Source: Nitrospira sp.
GTDB taxonomy: Bacteria > Nitrospirota > Thermodesulfovibrionia > Thermodesulfovibrionales > Dissulfurispiraceae
Reading direction: 5' to 3'
DNA length: 47,493 nt
Assembly (NCBI GenBank): GCA_002634385.1
Contig: NSJL01000029.1
Span: 1-47,493 of the forward strand
Below, one piece after another: positions 21,961 to 31,442 of the stretch; within the stretch, counting starts at the first letter, position 1; each line of letters starts with the position of its first letter. The translations under genes and the position numbers were made by a program. A model generated the notes under the pieces. That model saw only the letters and a program-made list of their open reading frames with translations. It did not search any database and was not told where the DNA came from.

Positions 21961-24933
21961 ATGGGACACGGCAAGAGCGGAGAGGAGAATATCAGGAACA
22001 TCGCTTTCGCCCTTTTCTCTTTCCTGAAGGAGGAACATCCCGCCCTCTTCGACAAGAAAGGATGGAAAGGCAGGGTCACCCGGTGGGCGATGCGGGATGA
22101 CGCCTTCAAGATCCAGCTCCTCAGGTTTATCGATGTCCTGCCCGTAATAAAGGACGATGCCCTGCTGCTCCGGCTCTTCAGAGAGTATTTCGATGAGGTC
22201 CCGGACACCCCCCCCGTTGTGCGGCGCGGGATAGAACGCCTCTCCCGGGGAAACACCGTCCCCCGGATCATCGCTGCGGTTATCCGTGCCGCGACGAAAT
22301 CCCTCGCCCGGCAGTTCATCGCGGGCGCCGATCCGCAAGACGCGCTGAACGCCCTCCAGGCGCTGAGAAGAGAGGGTGCTGCACTGAGCATCGACCTCCT
22401 GGGCGAAGCGGTCGTGAGCGACAGCGAAGCGGAGCGCTACGGCAGGAGGTACCGGGAGCTCCTGGCGTTCCTTGCGCCCCGGTTTCATTCCCGGGATCAG
22501 GCGCGAAATCCGGCAGACCGGGCCGGACACGACCCCCTGGCCGCTGCGGACAGGCTGGACATCTCCCTGAAAATATCCTCCTTCTATTCGCAGATAGAGC
22601 CCCTGAACTGGGAGGTCTCCATCGAACGGGTGAAAGAGAGCCTGCGCCCTCTCTTTGAGCAGGCTCAGGCGCTCGGCGCCTCCATTACCTTCGACATGGA
22701 GCATTACTACTATAAGGATCTCACCATCGCCGTCTTCAAAAGCATCCTCGATGAGTTCCCCGGCTTCCCCGATGCGGGAATCGCCCTCCAGGCGTATCTC
22801 AGGGACGCGCGGGAAGACGTTGCAGCACTTCTCGTATGGGCAAAGGAGAAGGGGCGGCGTATCTCCGTGCGGCTTGTGAAAGGCGCCTACTGGGATTATG
22901 AAACAGCGATACACCGGCAGAAGGGATGGCCGGTACCGGTCTTCCTGCAAAAGGACGAGACGGACCGCTGCTACGAGGAGCTCACGGCGATGCTCCTCGA
23001 GAACACCGCCTCTGTGTATCCCGCCTTCGCCACCCACAACATCCGGAGCATCAGCAACGCCCTTGCCCTTGCCGAAAAACGGGAGGTCCCGAAGGGGAGC
23101 TTCGAATTCCAGGTCCTCTACGGCATGGGAGACCCCGTGCGGAAAGCGTTGCGGCGGATGCGCGTCAAGGCGCCCGTACGGGTCTACTCCCCGGTGGGAG
23201 AGCTTCTTCCCGGAATGGCGTACCTGGTGAGGAGAATCCTCGAGAACACCTCCAACGAGTCCTTCCTCAGGAAATCCTTTGCCGAAGGGATGTCTTTCGA
23301 GGAGCTCGTGCGGCCTCCGCACCCGGAAGAGAGCGTATCTGAAGAGATCCCGGCAGAAAAATCCGGGGAGAGCTTCAGAAATGAGCCGGACACCGATTTT
23401 TCGAAGGCGCATAACAGGAAGAGGATGGAGGATGCACTCCGTGCGGTACGGAAAGAGCTGGGGAAGAAGTATCCTCTTTTCCTGGGCAATGAGGAGGTCT
23501 TCACCGCCCGGGAAATCCTCTCCTTGAACCCGGCATGTCCTGATGAGGTAGTGGGCACTGTCTCCTCCGCCTCGAGGGAAGAGGCGGAAAGGGCGATCAG
23601 GGAGGCAAAAGCTGCATATGCAATGTGGAGAAAGACCCCGCCCGGAACCAGGGCCGGCTACCTGTTCCGCGCCGCGGAAGAGATGAGGAGAAGGAGGTTC
23701 GAGCTCGCGGCCCTCGAAGTGTATGAAGCGGGAAAACCGATCATGGAGGCGGACGGCGATGTTGCCGAGGCCATCGATTACCTCGAATACTATGGACGAC
23801 AGATAACGGAGCTCGCAAAACCGCAGCGCCTCGGGCGCTATCCGGCAGAGATAAACGAGTACTTCTTCGAACCGAAGGGAATAGGGGTGGTGATCTCTCC
23901 CTGGAACTTTCCCCTTGCCATTCCCACGGGAATGGTATCCGCAGGCATTGTTGCCGGGAACTGTATGATCCTCAAACCGTCAGGCCTTTCCCCCGTCGTT
24001 GCATGGCAGCTCGTCGGGGCGTTCAGGGCGGCAGGACTCCCCCCGGGAGTGCTCCAGTACCTGCCCGGACCCGGGGGAGAGGTGGGGGAATACCTGGTAG
24101 CACACCCCGGCATCGACCTTATCGCCTTCACCGGCTCGAAGGAGGTCGGATTGAGGATTGTGCAGCGCGCCGGTGAGGCCCGGCCGGGCCAGACAAGTGT
24201 GAAGAGGGTGGTGGCGGAGATGGGGGGGAAGAACGCGATCATCGTGGATGCCACCGCCGATCCCGATGAGGCGGTCAAAGGGGTCCTGGTATCCGCCCTC
24301 GGGTACCAGGGGCAGAAGTGTTCCGCCTGCTCCCGGGTCATCGTCCTGCAGGACGTGTATACGGAATTCTGCGAGAGGCTGAAAGAAGCGATGAGGAGTA
24401 TCGAAATCGGTCCCCCCGAAAGCCCGTCCACCTTCATGGGGCCCCTCATCGACAGCGGGGCGTTGAAAAAAGTGGAGTCGTATGTGGAAAAGGGAAAAGA
24501 GGAGGGAAAGCCGCTGCTGATACGGGAGGCGGGAGGGGAGGGGTATTACCGGGGACCCGTTCTCCTTGAAGTCTCTCCCGATGCGGTGGTCGCCCGCGAG
24601 GAGATATTCGGCCCGGTGCTCTCGGTGATAAGGGCGGCGGACATGCACGAGGCCGTTGCCCTCGCCAACAGAACTGAATACGCACTGACGGGCGGGATTT
24701 TTTCGCGGAGCCCCGCCACGATACGGAGGGCAAAGGAGGAGCTCAGGGCGGGCAACCTGTACATAAACAGGAAGATCACCGGGGCTCTGGTCGGAAGGCA
24801 GCCCTTCGGCGGGCTTGGCATGTCCGGGATCGGCTCGAAGGCGGGGGGGCCCGATTACCTCCTCCAGTTCATGAACCCGAAAACACTATGCGAAAACACC
24901 CTCCGGAAGGGGGTCGCCCCCACCGGGGAATGA
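21961..24933 (+). CDS. putA: bifunctional proline dehydrogenase / glutamate-semialdehyde dehydrogenase
   Basis: This 990-residue enzyme oxidises proline to glutamate. The N-terminal half is an FAD proline dehydrogenase barrel (about 100-430) with SLKISSFYSQIEP, FDMEHYYYKDLT, RLVKGAYWD and a late R-rich segment. The C-terminal half (about 480-980) is an aldehyde dehydrogenase with PWNFPLAIPTGM, the catalytic Glu E753 in VAEMGGKNA and catalytic Cys C787 in GQKCSACSR. No DNA-binding domain precedes it, so it is the shorter, non-repressor type. The ATG at 21961 has GGAGGGAAGG before it; a GTG at 21919 is possible. Proline is both a nutrient and an osmolyte, which fits the osmolyte genes around it. 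Confidence 0.94.
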   Translation: MGHGKSGEENIRNIAFALFSFLKEEHPALFDKKGWKGRVTRWAMRDDAFKIQLLRFIDVLPVIKDDALLLRLFREYFDEVPDTPPVVRRGIERLSRGNTVPRIIAAVIRAATKSLARQFIAGADPQDALNALQALRREGAALSIDLLGEAVVSDSEAERYGRRYRELLAFLAPRFHSRDQARNPADRAGHDPLAAADRLDISLKISSFYSQIEPLNWEVSIERVKESLRPLFEQAQALGASITFDMEHYYYKDLTIAVFKSILDEFPGFPDAGIALQAYLRDAREDVAALLVWAKEKGRRISVRLVKGAYWDYETAIHRQKGWPVPVFLQKDETDRCYEELTAMLLENTASVYPAFATHNIRSISNALALAEKREVPKGSFEFQVLYGMGDPVRKALRRMRVKAPVRVYSPVGELLPGMAYLVRRILENTSNESFLRKSFAEGMSFEELVRPPHPEESVSEEIPAEKSGESFRNEPDTDFSKAHNRKRMEDALRAVRKELGKKYPLFLGNEEVFTAREILSLNPACPDEVVGTVSSASREEAERAIREAKAAYAMWRKTPPGTRAGYLFRAAEEMRRRRFELAALEVYEAGKPIMEADGDVAEAIDYLEYYGRQITELAKPQRLGRYPAEINEYFFEPKGIGVVISPWNFPLAIPTGMVSAGIVAGNCMILKPSGLSPVVAWQLVGAFRAAGLPPGVLQYLPGPGGEVGEYLVAHPGIDLIAFTGSKEVGLRIVQRAGEARPGQTSVKRVVAEMGGKNAIIVDATADPDEAVKGVLVSALGYQGQKCSACSRVIVLQDVYTEFCERLKEAMRSIEIGPPESPSTFMGPLIDSGALKKVESYVEKGKEEGKPLLIREAGGEGYYRGPVLLEVSPDAVVAREEIFGPVLSVIRAADMHEAVALANRTEYALTGGIFSRSPATIRRAKEELRAGNLYINRKITGALVGRQPFGGLGMSGIGSKAGGPDYLLQFMNPKTLCENTLRKGVAPTGE

Positions 24934-25041
24934 GAAATATACTGCCGATTCCCTCTATCGCAAAACGCTGTTCCGGCTTTGAAGCAAAGGCACCGGCTCT
25001 CCGTATCGTACGGGTCGCTTCCGTTTGAAAGAGGCTTTTCA

Positions 25042-25060
25042 CCCCACTTTGGGGTTTTTT
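25042..25060 (+). terminator. intrinsic terminator after putA
   Basis: CCCCA-ctt-TGGGG followed by TTTTTT. It lies in the 300-base space between putA and the GspE-type gene, where I see no other gene. Confidence 0.7.
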
Positions 25061-25236
25061 CACCCACCCTCTGTAATGCCTGATCCATGCGGGAGCTGCT
25101 TTCCGCGCCCCCTCCCCGCACCTTTTCCTGTTTTTCCTCTCTTTCTGGTATGCACCTGCCGCCCGCATACCGGGCACAAAAATTGCAATTTCTTACCGCT
25201 GTTATTCAAAAAATGCAAAACACCGGGGAGAAAAGC

Positions 25237-27372
25237 ATGAAAAGCGAGAATACAGGAAAGAAAAGATTCGGGGAGTTGCTCGTCGAATCCGGGCTTATCA
25301 ACGGGGCGCAGCTCGAGAGGGCTTTGTTGCACCAGAGCGAGCTCTGCCTGAGAAATGAACGCGTTCTTCTGGGGAGCATCCTCATCGAGATGGGTATTGT
25401 TACCGCCACACAAATAGTAAACTTCACTCATCGCAGAAAGATCATTCTGCCCCTCGGAGAGCTGCTGGTAATGGAGAAACAGATAACCAGGGCTCAACTG
25501 AACAAAGCCCTTGAGATAAAAGGGACTACCCCGCGAAAGAAATTGGGGGAGATCCTGGTGAGCGACCTCAATGCCGTCAGCCGTGAAAGTCTCCTGCGGA
25601 CTATCGCGAAACAGCACGGCATTTCACGGATCAAACCGGTCATTTCCGATGTGGACTCCCACTTTTTTTTCGGTTTCCCCATGGAGCTCCTCAAAAAGCA
25701 CTCGTTCATCCCTTACCAGCTATTCACCGGCGAGCACGGGGAGATGTCCTGTATCCTCATCGTCTCCGAAGCAGGCCAGGAATCCTTCAAGAAGATAACA
25801 CAGCTGGTGGAACGGACAGTGCCGTCGCTCTCCCGGACGACAAACAATACACCGCATAAAACAACCGTACAGTTCGCCCTTGCCGGAGAAGAGGAAATAC
25901 AAGACTTTGTCATCAATGCAGATGAGTACCGGGAGGTCTTCTCTTTCTGCGGAAAGAACAAGAAAGAGCATTTCGAGAAGGACGAAGTCATCACCATCGG
26001 AAAAAACTACTATTCCTCGAATACCAACCTGAATATCTTCATGCGCATCATCATGCATGCCATCGATGCGGGAGCCTCCGACATTCACATAGAGCCGATG
26101 CGGGACCGGATGCGAGTGCGGTTCCGTATAGACGGAGTCCTGGTCAGGCAGCCGGATTTACCGAAGTCGCTGAACGTCTATTTCGTAAGGGGCCTTAAAA
26201 ACTACTTCAAGTTCAAGGACTCGCATATCTCCAATCTGATCGTGGATGACCGGAAGAGAATACTGTACGCGGACAGGAACATTGTCGCGGACCTCAGAAT
26301 CTCCATTCTCCCCATCATCTATGGAGAAAAGATGGTCATTCGTATTTTGACGCAGACGGAGGAGGTGCCCACCTTTGAAAGCCTGGGCATGTGCACGAAC
26401 CTGCTCGAAAAGTACAAGGTGGTCTGCTCCATGTCCTCCGGGATCGTTCTCATCACCGGGCCCACCGGCTCCGGGAAGACGACCACCCTGTTTTCCACGC
26501 TCGATTACCTGAACGACGAGGAAAAGAGCATCGTCACCATTGAGGATCCTCCCGAATACCTGATCGAGGGAGTAAGTCAGGCGAAGGTCTCCGGAAGTAA
26601 CGGGAAAGAGCTTTTCTATGCGGATGCGCTGAAAAGCGTGTTGCGGCAAGACCCGGACGTCATCATGTTCGGCGAAATGCGTGATAACGAGTCCGCTTCG
26701 GTGGCGCTGACGGCAGGTCTGACCGGACATCTCCTCTTCACCACGCTCCATACCAGCAACGCCGCCTCCGCAATCACCCGCCTCTTCGATATGGGCATAC
26801 GGCCATACCTGCTTTCCTCGACCCTGGTTTCCATTCTGGCGCAACGGCTGGTACGCATCATCTGCCCCCAATGCAAGGAAGAGCACGAGCCGGACAAGGA
26901 TATTCTTAATTTCTTCAATGTATTCATCAAGAATTTCCGGCAGGATATCCTGAAAAGAAGAATTGTCTTCCAGCGCGGCCGCGGATGCGATCACTGCAAC
27001 TATACCGGATACAAGGGAAGGATTGCGATCCATGAGCTCCTCTGTGTCAACGACGAGATCAGGAAAGCGGTCCTGAGGGGGGCGACGGCCAAGGACGCGG
27101 AAGATATTGCACGGAGAAACGGCATGACCTCGATCCTGGAAGACGGAATGCTGAAAGTGGCGAAAGGGATCACGACCGTGGAGGAGATCGCCCGCGTTGC
27201 CAAGACCCTCGAGAATCCCAAAACAACGCTGACCATAGATGAAATAGAGTACCTGCTGGAGGGCCCTGTTCCCAAAGACCGGATTTTCGCCTCTATCTAT
27301 ACGGCAAAGAATTTCGGCAGCATGTCCGACGTGCCTGTCCACCCGGAGATACTGACGCTGAACAGAAGCTGA
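25237..27372 (+). CDS. GspE/PilB-family secretion or pilus ATPase (stand-alone)
   Basis: This 711-residue hexameric ATPase would power type II secretion or type IV pilus assembly. The N-terminus has two MshEN-like repeats (FGELLVESGLINGAQLERAL at 10-29; LGEILVSDLNA near 100). Then come the Asp box (SDIHIEPMRDRMRVRFRIDG), Walker A GPTGSGKT (408-415), Walker B (DPDVIMFGEMRD) and zinc Cys C543/C546 and C584/C587. The Walker B region has FGEMRD where most have GEIRD. The ATG at 25237 follows GGGGAG. A long, basic upstream frame from 25087 is probably not translated. No other pilus or secretion gene is nearby, so the partner system is elsewhere. Confidence 0.9.
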   Translation: MKSENTGKKRFGELLVESGLINGAQLERALLHQSELCLRNERVLLGSILIEMGIVTATQIVNFTHRRKIILPLGELLVMEKQITRAQLNKALEIKGTTPRKKLGEILVSDLNAVSRESLLRTIAKQHGISRIKPVISDVDSHFFFGFPMELLKKHSFIPYQLFTGEHGEMSCILIVSEAGQESFKKITQLVERTVPSLSRTTNNTPHKTTVQFALAGEEEIQDFVINADEYREVFSFCGKNKKEHFEKDEVITIGKNYYSSNTNLNIFMRIIMHAIDAGASDIHIEPMRDRMRVRFRIDGVLVRQPDLPKSLNVYFVRGLKNYFKFKDSHISNLIVDDRKRILYADRNIVADLRISILPIIYGEKMVIRILTQTEEVPTFESLGMCTNLLEKYKVVCSMSSGIVLITGPTGSGKTTTLFSTLDYLNDEEKSIVTIEDPPEYLIEGVSQAKVSGSNGKELFYADALKSVLRQDPDVIMFGEMRDNESASVALTAGLTGHLLFTTLHTSNAASAITRLFDMGIRPYLLSSTLVSILAQRLVRIICPQCKEEHEPDKDILNFFNVFIKNFRQDILKRRIVFQRGRGCDHCNYTGYKGRIAIHELLCVNDEIRKAVLRGATAKDAEDIARRNGMTSILEDGMLKVAKGITTVEEIARVAKTLENPKTTLTIDEIEYLLEGPVPKDRIFASIYTAKNFGSMSDVPVHPEILTLNRS

Positions 27373-27375
27373 CGG

Positions 27376-27424
27376 GTGCACTTCAAAGTGAGGGCACAAA
27401 AAAGAGGTGCAGAGGAGGGGGAGG
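27376..27424 (+). repeat. dispersed repeat, left segment, copy 2
   Basis: Related to 7684-7731, with 17 identical bases at its right end. It starts 4 bases after the GspE-type stop codon. Confidence 0.65.
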
Positions 27425-27427
27425 AAG

Positions 27428-27463
27428 CCCCCTCTTTGAAAAAGAGGGGTAAGGGGAGATTTC
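27428..27463. repeat. CCCCCTCTTT-GAAA-AAGAGGGG hairpin repeat
   Basis: A near-perfect stem followed by TAAGGGGAGATTT. It closely matches the left arm of the MITE-like element (21783-21816), so the same hairpin module occurs in two contexts. Confidence 0.65.
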
Positions 27464-27468
27464 GTACG

Positions 27469-27518
27469 AGCGATGACTCTGTGCTGATCCCCCTCCCATA
27501 CCAGAGGGTACGTGCCAT
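27469..27518 (+). repeat. dispersed repeat, right segment, copy 2
   Basis: Related to 8623-8672. It lies in the 216-base convergent gap between the GspE-type gene and the histidine kinase; nothing else is seen in that gap. Confidence 0.65.
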
Positions 27519-27588
27519 CCTTTGAATTGCACCCTCCGGAGAGAGTGCTGGCTGCGCAGCCCGCAGCATTCCCCGGCCGGGTCGAACG

Positions 27589-29505
27589 CTATCGGAAGCC
27601 GTATCGTGGATCACGCCCTTTGAGGGGAAGAGAGACGGTGACGGTCGTCCCTTTCCCCCGCTCCCCGGTTATCGACAGGTCTCCTCCCAGGACCGCCACC
27701 CGCTCCCGCATCCCGATTATCCCGAGGGAACGGGAATTCATAACGCATTTCTCCTCTATTCCCTTGCCGTTATCCTTGACGGTGAGGAGAACCCGCTCTC
27801 CCTTTGTGCGTAATCCGACTTCGACACTGTCCGCCCCTGCATGCCGGGCGATATTGGTCAACGCTTCCTGGAAAATACGGAAGAGCGCCGTCGTGATTTC
27901 GGGGGAAAGAACCGTACTTTCCATTGCGCTCCTGAGCTCGTACCCTATCTTCGTCCTCTTCCGGAATTCAGCCAGCTGCCACTCTATTGCCGCCTCCAGC
28001 CCCAGATCGTCGAGAATACTCGGCCGCAGCTCCATCGCAATGCGGTGCACATTCCGTATTACCTCATCGATATAGGAAGTCATCGCCCGAACCTTATGGA
28101 AAGCCGCCGGGCACCCCGCCCCCCTTGCTTCCCTGAAATCACCGGCGAGGTCGACAAGGTCGATCTTCATCACCGTCAATGCCTGGGCAAGCTCATCGTG
28201 GATCTCCCGCGCGATCATGGTTCTTTCGTTCTCGATGACCGACTGCAGATGCGCGGCAAACCTGCGCAACTGCTCCCGCGACTTTTCCAGCTCCTCCTTC
28301 GCCCGTATCTGTTCAGTAACGTCCTGTATCGTACCCACGATGCGCACCGGCCGGCCGCTCCCGGCGTACGTTATCTGCGCGGTGGTATGGATGAACCGTT
28401 CGGCACCGTCCCTTGTGATGATCCGGCAGTCGTACTCATAGTCCCTGTATTCCTGTAAAGCCTCCCTGATCTTTTTTTCGATAGACTCCCTGTCTTCAGG
28501 ATGCACACGATTGAGGAATTCCCGGCAGGACGGCTCGCATTCGCGCGGATTCCAGCCGAGGATGCGATACGCCTCATCGGACCAATGCTCCTGCCCCGTA
28601 CGGAAATCCCACTCCCAATTTCCTATATGCGCAAGTCTCTGCGCCTGGGCCAGACAACCCTCGCTCTCCCGCAGTGCCTGCTCCGTCTGCTTCCGTTCCT
28701 CGATCTCTGACTGAAGCTGCCTGTTGGTCCGCGTCAAATCATTCGTCCTCTCGGCAACAAGCCTCTCGAGGTGATCGTGGTGTGATCTCAGTTCCGCTTC
28801 GGCCCTCTCTTTGGCCCCGATCTCGGCAAGGAGCTTCCTGTTCAGCTCGTCGGTATGCTCCTTGGCGCTCTTCATCTGTTCGATCATGCCCCTGTTCTCG
28901 AACCGGAGCAGCAGAGAAATATGATTTATCTCATGATTCTTCCGGGATATTTTCCAGAGTATGAGACCGTAGAGGAAAAGCATGCTTCCCATGGCGAAAT
29001 GCAGCGCATCGTCCTTAAAACAAAGTTTGATGGCGAGCGGAACCAGGGCGGGAATACTGTAGGCAAGGTACCCCTCCTTCACCGCTGAGAAGGTCGCTGC
29101 GGCCCCCGCAGCCATGCCGCCGAGGAAAAAGACGATAAAGACCTGATATGCAAGGGAAACTCCGGAAAAGGGAAAGATGCCGACACTCCCCCACACGACG
29201 CCGGAGAGGGCCAGTCCGGCAATAAAGAGGTCCTTCCAGGTGCGTGCCGCAGCAGGCCGGAACCCTTTTCTCCGGAACCACAGCACAAGGGCAACGCGCA
29301 GCAGAGTGATCACCGCCATCGCTATAAGCCACGTAAGCAATATCCTGTGGGGGAGCGCATCCTTCAGAACGAAAAAAACGATCAGGGAATTAAGGAAACT
29401 CGCCAGCAATCCGAACGGCGCAAGGGCATAGAGTTGCTTCACCTGTTCGGCGAGGGTCTCGTCCTGCAGGGCTTTCCGGTTACTCTCAGGCGGTTGTCGG
29501 TACAT
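27589..29505 (-). CDS. membrane sensor histidine kinase, PAS + HisKA_3 (NarL-type)
   Basis: This is a 638-residue kinase. Five or six membrane helices (about 30-185) form the input region. A coiled coil (200-280), one PAS domain (285-400; HIGNWEWDFRTGQEHW), the dimerisation and phosphoacceptor helix with H436 in REIHDELAQ (HisKA_3 type) and an ATPase domain with NGKGI and a G-rich lid (GERGKGTTV) follow. Such kinases pair with NarL/FixJ response regulators, but none is in the window, so it is an orphan. It is last in the minus-strand osmotic block, 143 bases after the ClC gene, and may have its own promoter. The ligand is unknown; turgor or ionic strength is a guess from context. Confidence 0.9.
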   Translation of the reverse strand: MYRQPPESNRKALQDETLAEQVKQLYALAPFGLLASFLNSLIVFFVLKDALPHRILLTWLIAMAVITLLRVALVLWFRRKGFRPAAARTWKDLFIAGLALSGVVWGSVGIFPFSGVSLAYQVFIVFFLGGMAAGAAATFSAVKEGYLAYSIPALVPLAIKLCFKDDALHFAMGSMLFLYGLILWKISRKNHEINHISLLLRFENRGMIEQMKSAKEHTDELNRKLLAEIGAKERAEAELRSHHDHLERLVAERTNDLTRTNRQLQSEIEERKQTEQALRESEGCLAQAQRLAHIGNWEWDFRTGQEHWSDEAYRILGWNPRECEPSCREFLNRVHPEDRESIEKKIREALQEYRDYEYDCRIITRDGAERFIHTTAQITYAGSGRPVRIVGTIQDVTEQIRAKEELEKSREQLRRFAAHLQSVIENERTMIAREIHDELAQALTVMKIDLVDLAGDFREARGAGCPAAFHKVRAMTSYIDEVIRNVHRIAMELRPSILDDLGLEAAIEWQLAEFRKRTKIGYELRSAMESTVLSPEITTALFRIFQEALTNIARHAGADSVEVGLRTKGERVLLTVKDNGKGIEEKCVMNSRSLGIIGMRERVAVLGGDLSITGERGKGTTVTVSLPLKGRDPRYGFR

Positions 29506-29648
29506 TATGATAGTGATCCAACGTCATTTCGGCATCAGGTACTGCCACTCTCAGTGCAGCAGGGTAAGTTGGAAGGATATGCGCCCCTGTCGGATCTTCC
29601 CCTCTGCTGTGTACTCTACCTAATTACCATGCAGAAGTAAACAGCAGA

Positions 29649-31403
29649 TTACGGTTCTGTTACTATCTTCCTGTTGTAAGCGGCCAGAATATCCCGGCGC
29701 CGCAGCATGGCCGTTACCCGCTGCCGCCGGCCCTCTCCCTCCACCACCGGTATCTCTTCGATATCCTTGAAGGCGAAGCGGTCAAGAGCCGTATTCAGGG
29801 TATCTTCCGGAGAGAGGGTGAGGACCTGCTCCGTAGCAATCTGCCCTGCAGTTACAACGTTTTTCACCGCGTCATCGAAGAGTACCGGCTTGACGTCTTC
29901 GAGGGAGACGATGCCGGTCATGTACCCCTCCGCATCCGTTACCGGCACATAGAACTGCTCCCGTTCCACCATGAGGGGAATCAAATCCCTCAGGAGCGTC
30001 TCTTCCCGGACCTGGAGGACATCTCCGCGGGCCGTATCCCTGACCTTGATCTTTCCCATGAGAGAGGCTTCCCTGCCCCCGCGGATCCTTATCCCCTTCC
30101 GGGTAAGCTCCACGGTATCGATGGAATCAGGATAGAGCCTGCCGGCCACGAGGGTCCCGATTACCGAAGTGAAGAGGAGGGGGATGATGATCTTGTAGTT
30201 GCCCGTCATTTCGAAGAGAAGGAATATACCGGTAAGAGGGGCATGGGTTGCGGCCGCGAGAAAGGAGCCGATGCCCACAGTGGCATACGCGCCCGGGGAG
30301 GCCGTGCTCCCGGGAAAGAGGGTATGCACCACCCATCCGAAGCTCCCCCCGGCCATGGCGCCGATAAAGAGGGCCGGGGCAAACACCCCTCCCGCACCCC
30401 CTGAGCCCAGGGTCACGGCGGTCGCCAGCACCTTGAAAAAAACGAGGAGGACGATTACAGGGACCAGGATCCTCCCGGAGAGGGCGTCCTCGATGAACTC
30501 ATACCCGTTCCCCATGACCTGCGGGAGGAAGATCCCTGCGGTACCTACCATGAAGGCGCCGAGCACCGGTTTGAGCTGGGGATGCAGGCGGAGCGCCTCA
30601 AACTCTTCCCGGATACGGTGAAACAGCCTGATGTAAAGAACGGCCAGGAGTCCCATGAGAATCCCCAGGAGCAGATAAAGGGGAATCTCCGCAGCGCTGC
30701 GCAGATCGTACTGGGGCACGCTGAAAGAGGGGACCGAGCCGTAGTAACCGCGTGATACGAAGGTGGCGATACCGGAGGAAATGACGATAGCGGCGAAGGA
30801 GGAGAGCTCGTAGTTCCCCTGGAGGACGATTTCCGTTGCAAACATGATGCCCGCGATGGGTGCGTTGAACCCGGCCGCAATGGCGCCCGAGGAGCCTGCG
30901 GCGATGAGGAGTTTCATCCTGTTTTCCGATACCCTGAAGAGCCGTCCGATGGCCGAACCAACGGTCCCGCCGATGATGGCGATAGGGCCTTCGACCCCTG
31001 CCGAGCCCCCCGAGCCGATGGTGAGGGCCGGACCCAGGGTCTTCAGGAAGATGTTCCGCACCCGCAGGATACCGCCCCGCAGGTTTACGATTTCGAGGAA
31101 GCGGGAGAACGTGTACCCGTTGACCTCCCCCGGGAAAAGGAGGGAGAGGGGGATCAGCAGGAGGGCCCCGGCCATGGGCAGGAGAGGCAGAAGAGCCCGG
31201 TGGACGCCCCCCGCATCGATGCGGAGCAGGCGGGACCCGCCCATAAAGATCACCTCCCTCACCAGTTCCATGGTGGAGCGGAAAAGGATATTGGCGGCAC
31301 CCGCCAGAAGCCCGATGAGAAGCGCCAGGGCGATCAGCGCCGTGTGACGGTCCGCCCCGAGCCGCGCCGTCAGGGCGAGGAGCTTGTCACGGAAAGATCT
31401 CAC
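29649..31403 (-). CDS. ClC-family chloride channel or antiporter with CBS domains
   Basis: This is a 584-residue protein. The selectivity-filter region GSGGSAGVEGP (130-140) contains the gating Glu E138 of ClC proteins; Val replaces the usual Arg/Lys before it. GFNAPIAGIMFATEI and GSGGAGGVFAPALFIGA are the next family motifs. About ten membrane helices end near residue 430, and two cytoplasmic CBS domains (about 450-575) follow, which may bind adenine nucleotides. The start is GTG at 31403 with GGAG seven bases upstream. It lies 39 bases after the TM-helix protein gene. Chloride movement could serve volume regulation or charge balance in the osmotic response. Confidence 0.93.
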   Translation of the reverse strand: MRSFRDKLLALTARLGADRHTALIALALLIGLLAGAANILFRSTMELVREVIFMGGSRLLRIDAGGVHRALLPLLPMAGALLLIPLSLLFPGEVNGYTFSRFLEIVNLRGGILRVRNIFLKTLGPALTIGSGGSAGVEGPIAIIGGTVGSAIGRLFRVSENRMKLLIAAGSSGAIAAGFNAPIAGIMFATEIVLQGNYELSSFAAIVISSGIATFVSRGYYGSVPSFSVPQYDLRSAAEIPLYLLLGILMGLLAVLYIRLFHRIREEFEALRLHPQLKPVLGAFMVGTAGIFLPQVMGNGYEFIEDALSGRILVPVIVLLVFFKVLATAVTLGSGGAGGVFAPALFIGAMAGGSFGWVVHTLFPGSTASPGAYATVGIGSFLAAATHAPLTGIFLLFEMTGNYKIIIPLLFTSVIGTLVAGRLYPDSIDTVELTRKGIRIRGGREASLMGKIKVRDTARGDVLQVREETLLRDLIPLMVEREQFYVPVTDAEGYMTGIVSLEDVKPVLFDDAVKNVVTAGQIATEQVLTLSPEDTLNTALDRFAFKDIEEIPVVEGEGRRQRVTAMLRRRDILAAYNRKIVTEP

Positions 31404-31442
31404 CAGCCTGCTCCGCAGAGATCCGGCTGCGGTCTGCCGGAG

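Noticed and set aside
25087..25236. Fifty-residue N-terminal extension of the GspE-type ATPase
   Set aside because: No ribosome site at 25087 and no family similarity; GGGGAG precedes the ATG at 25237.
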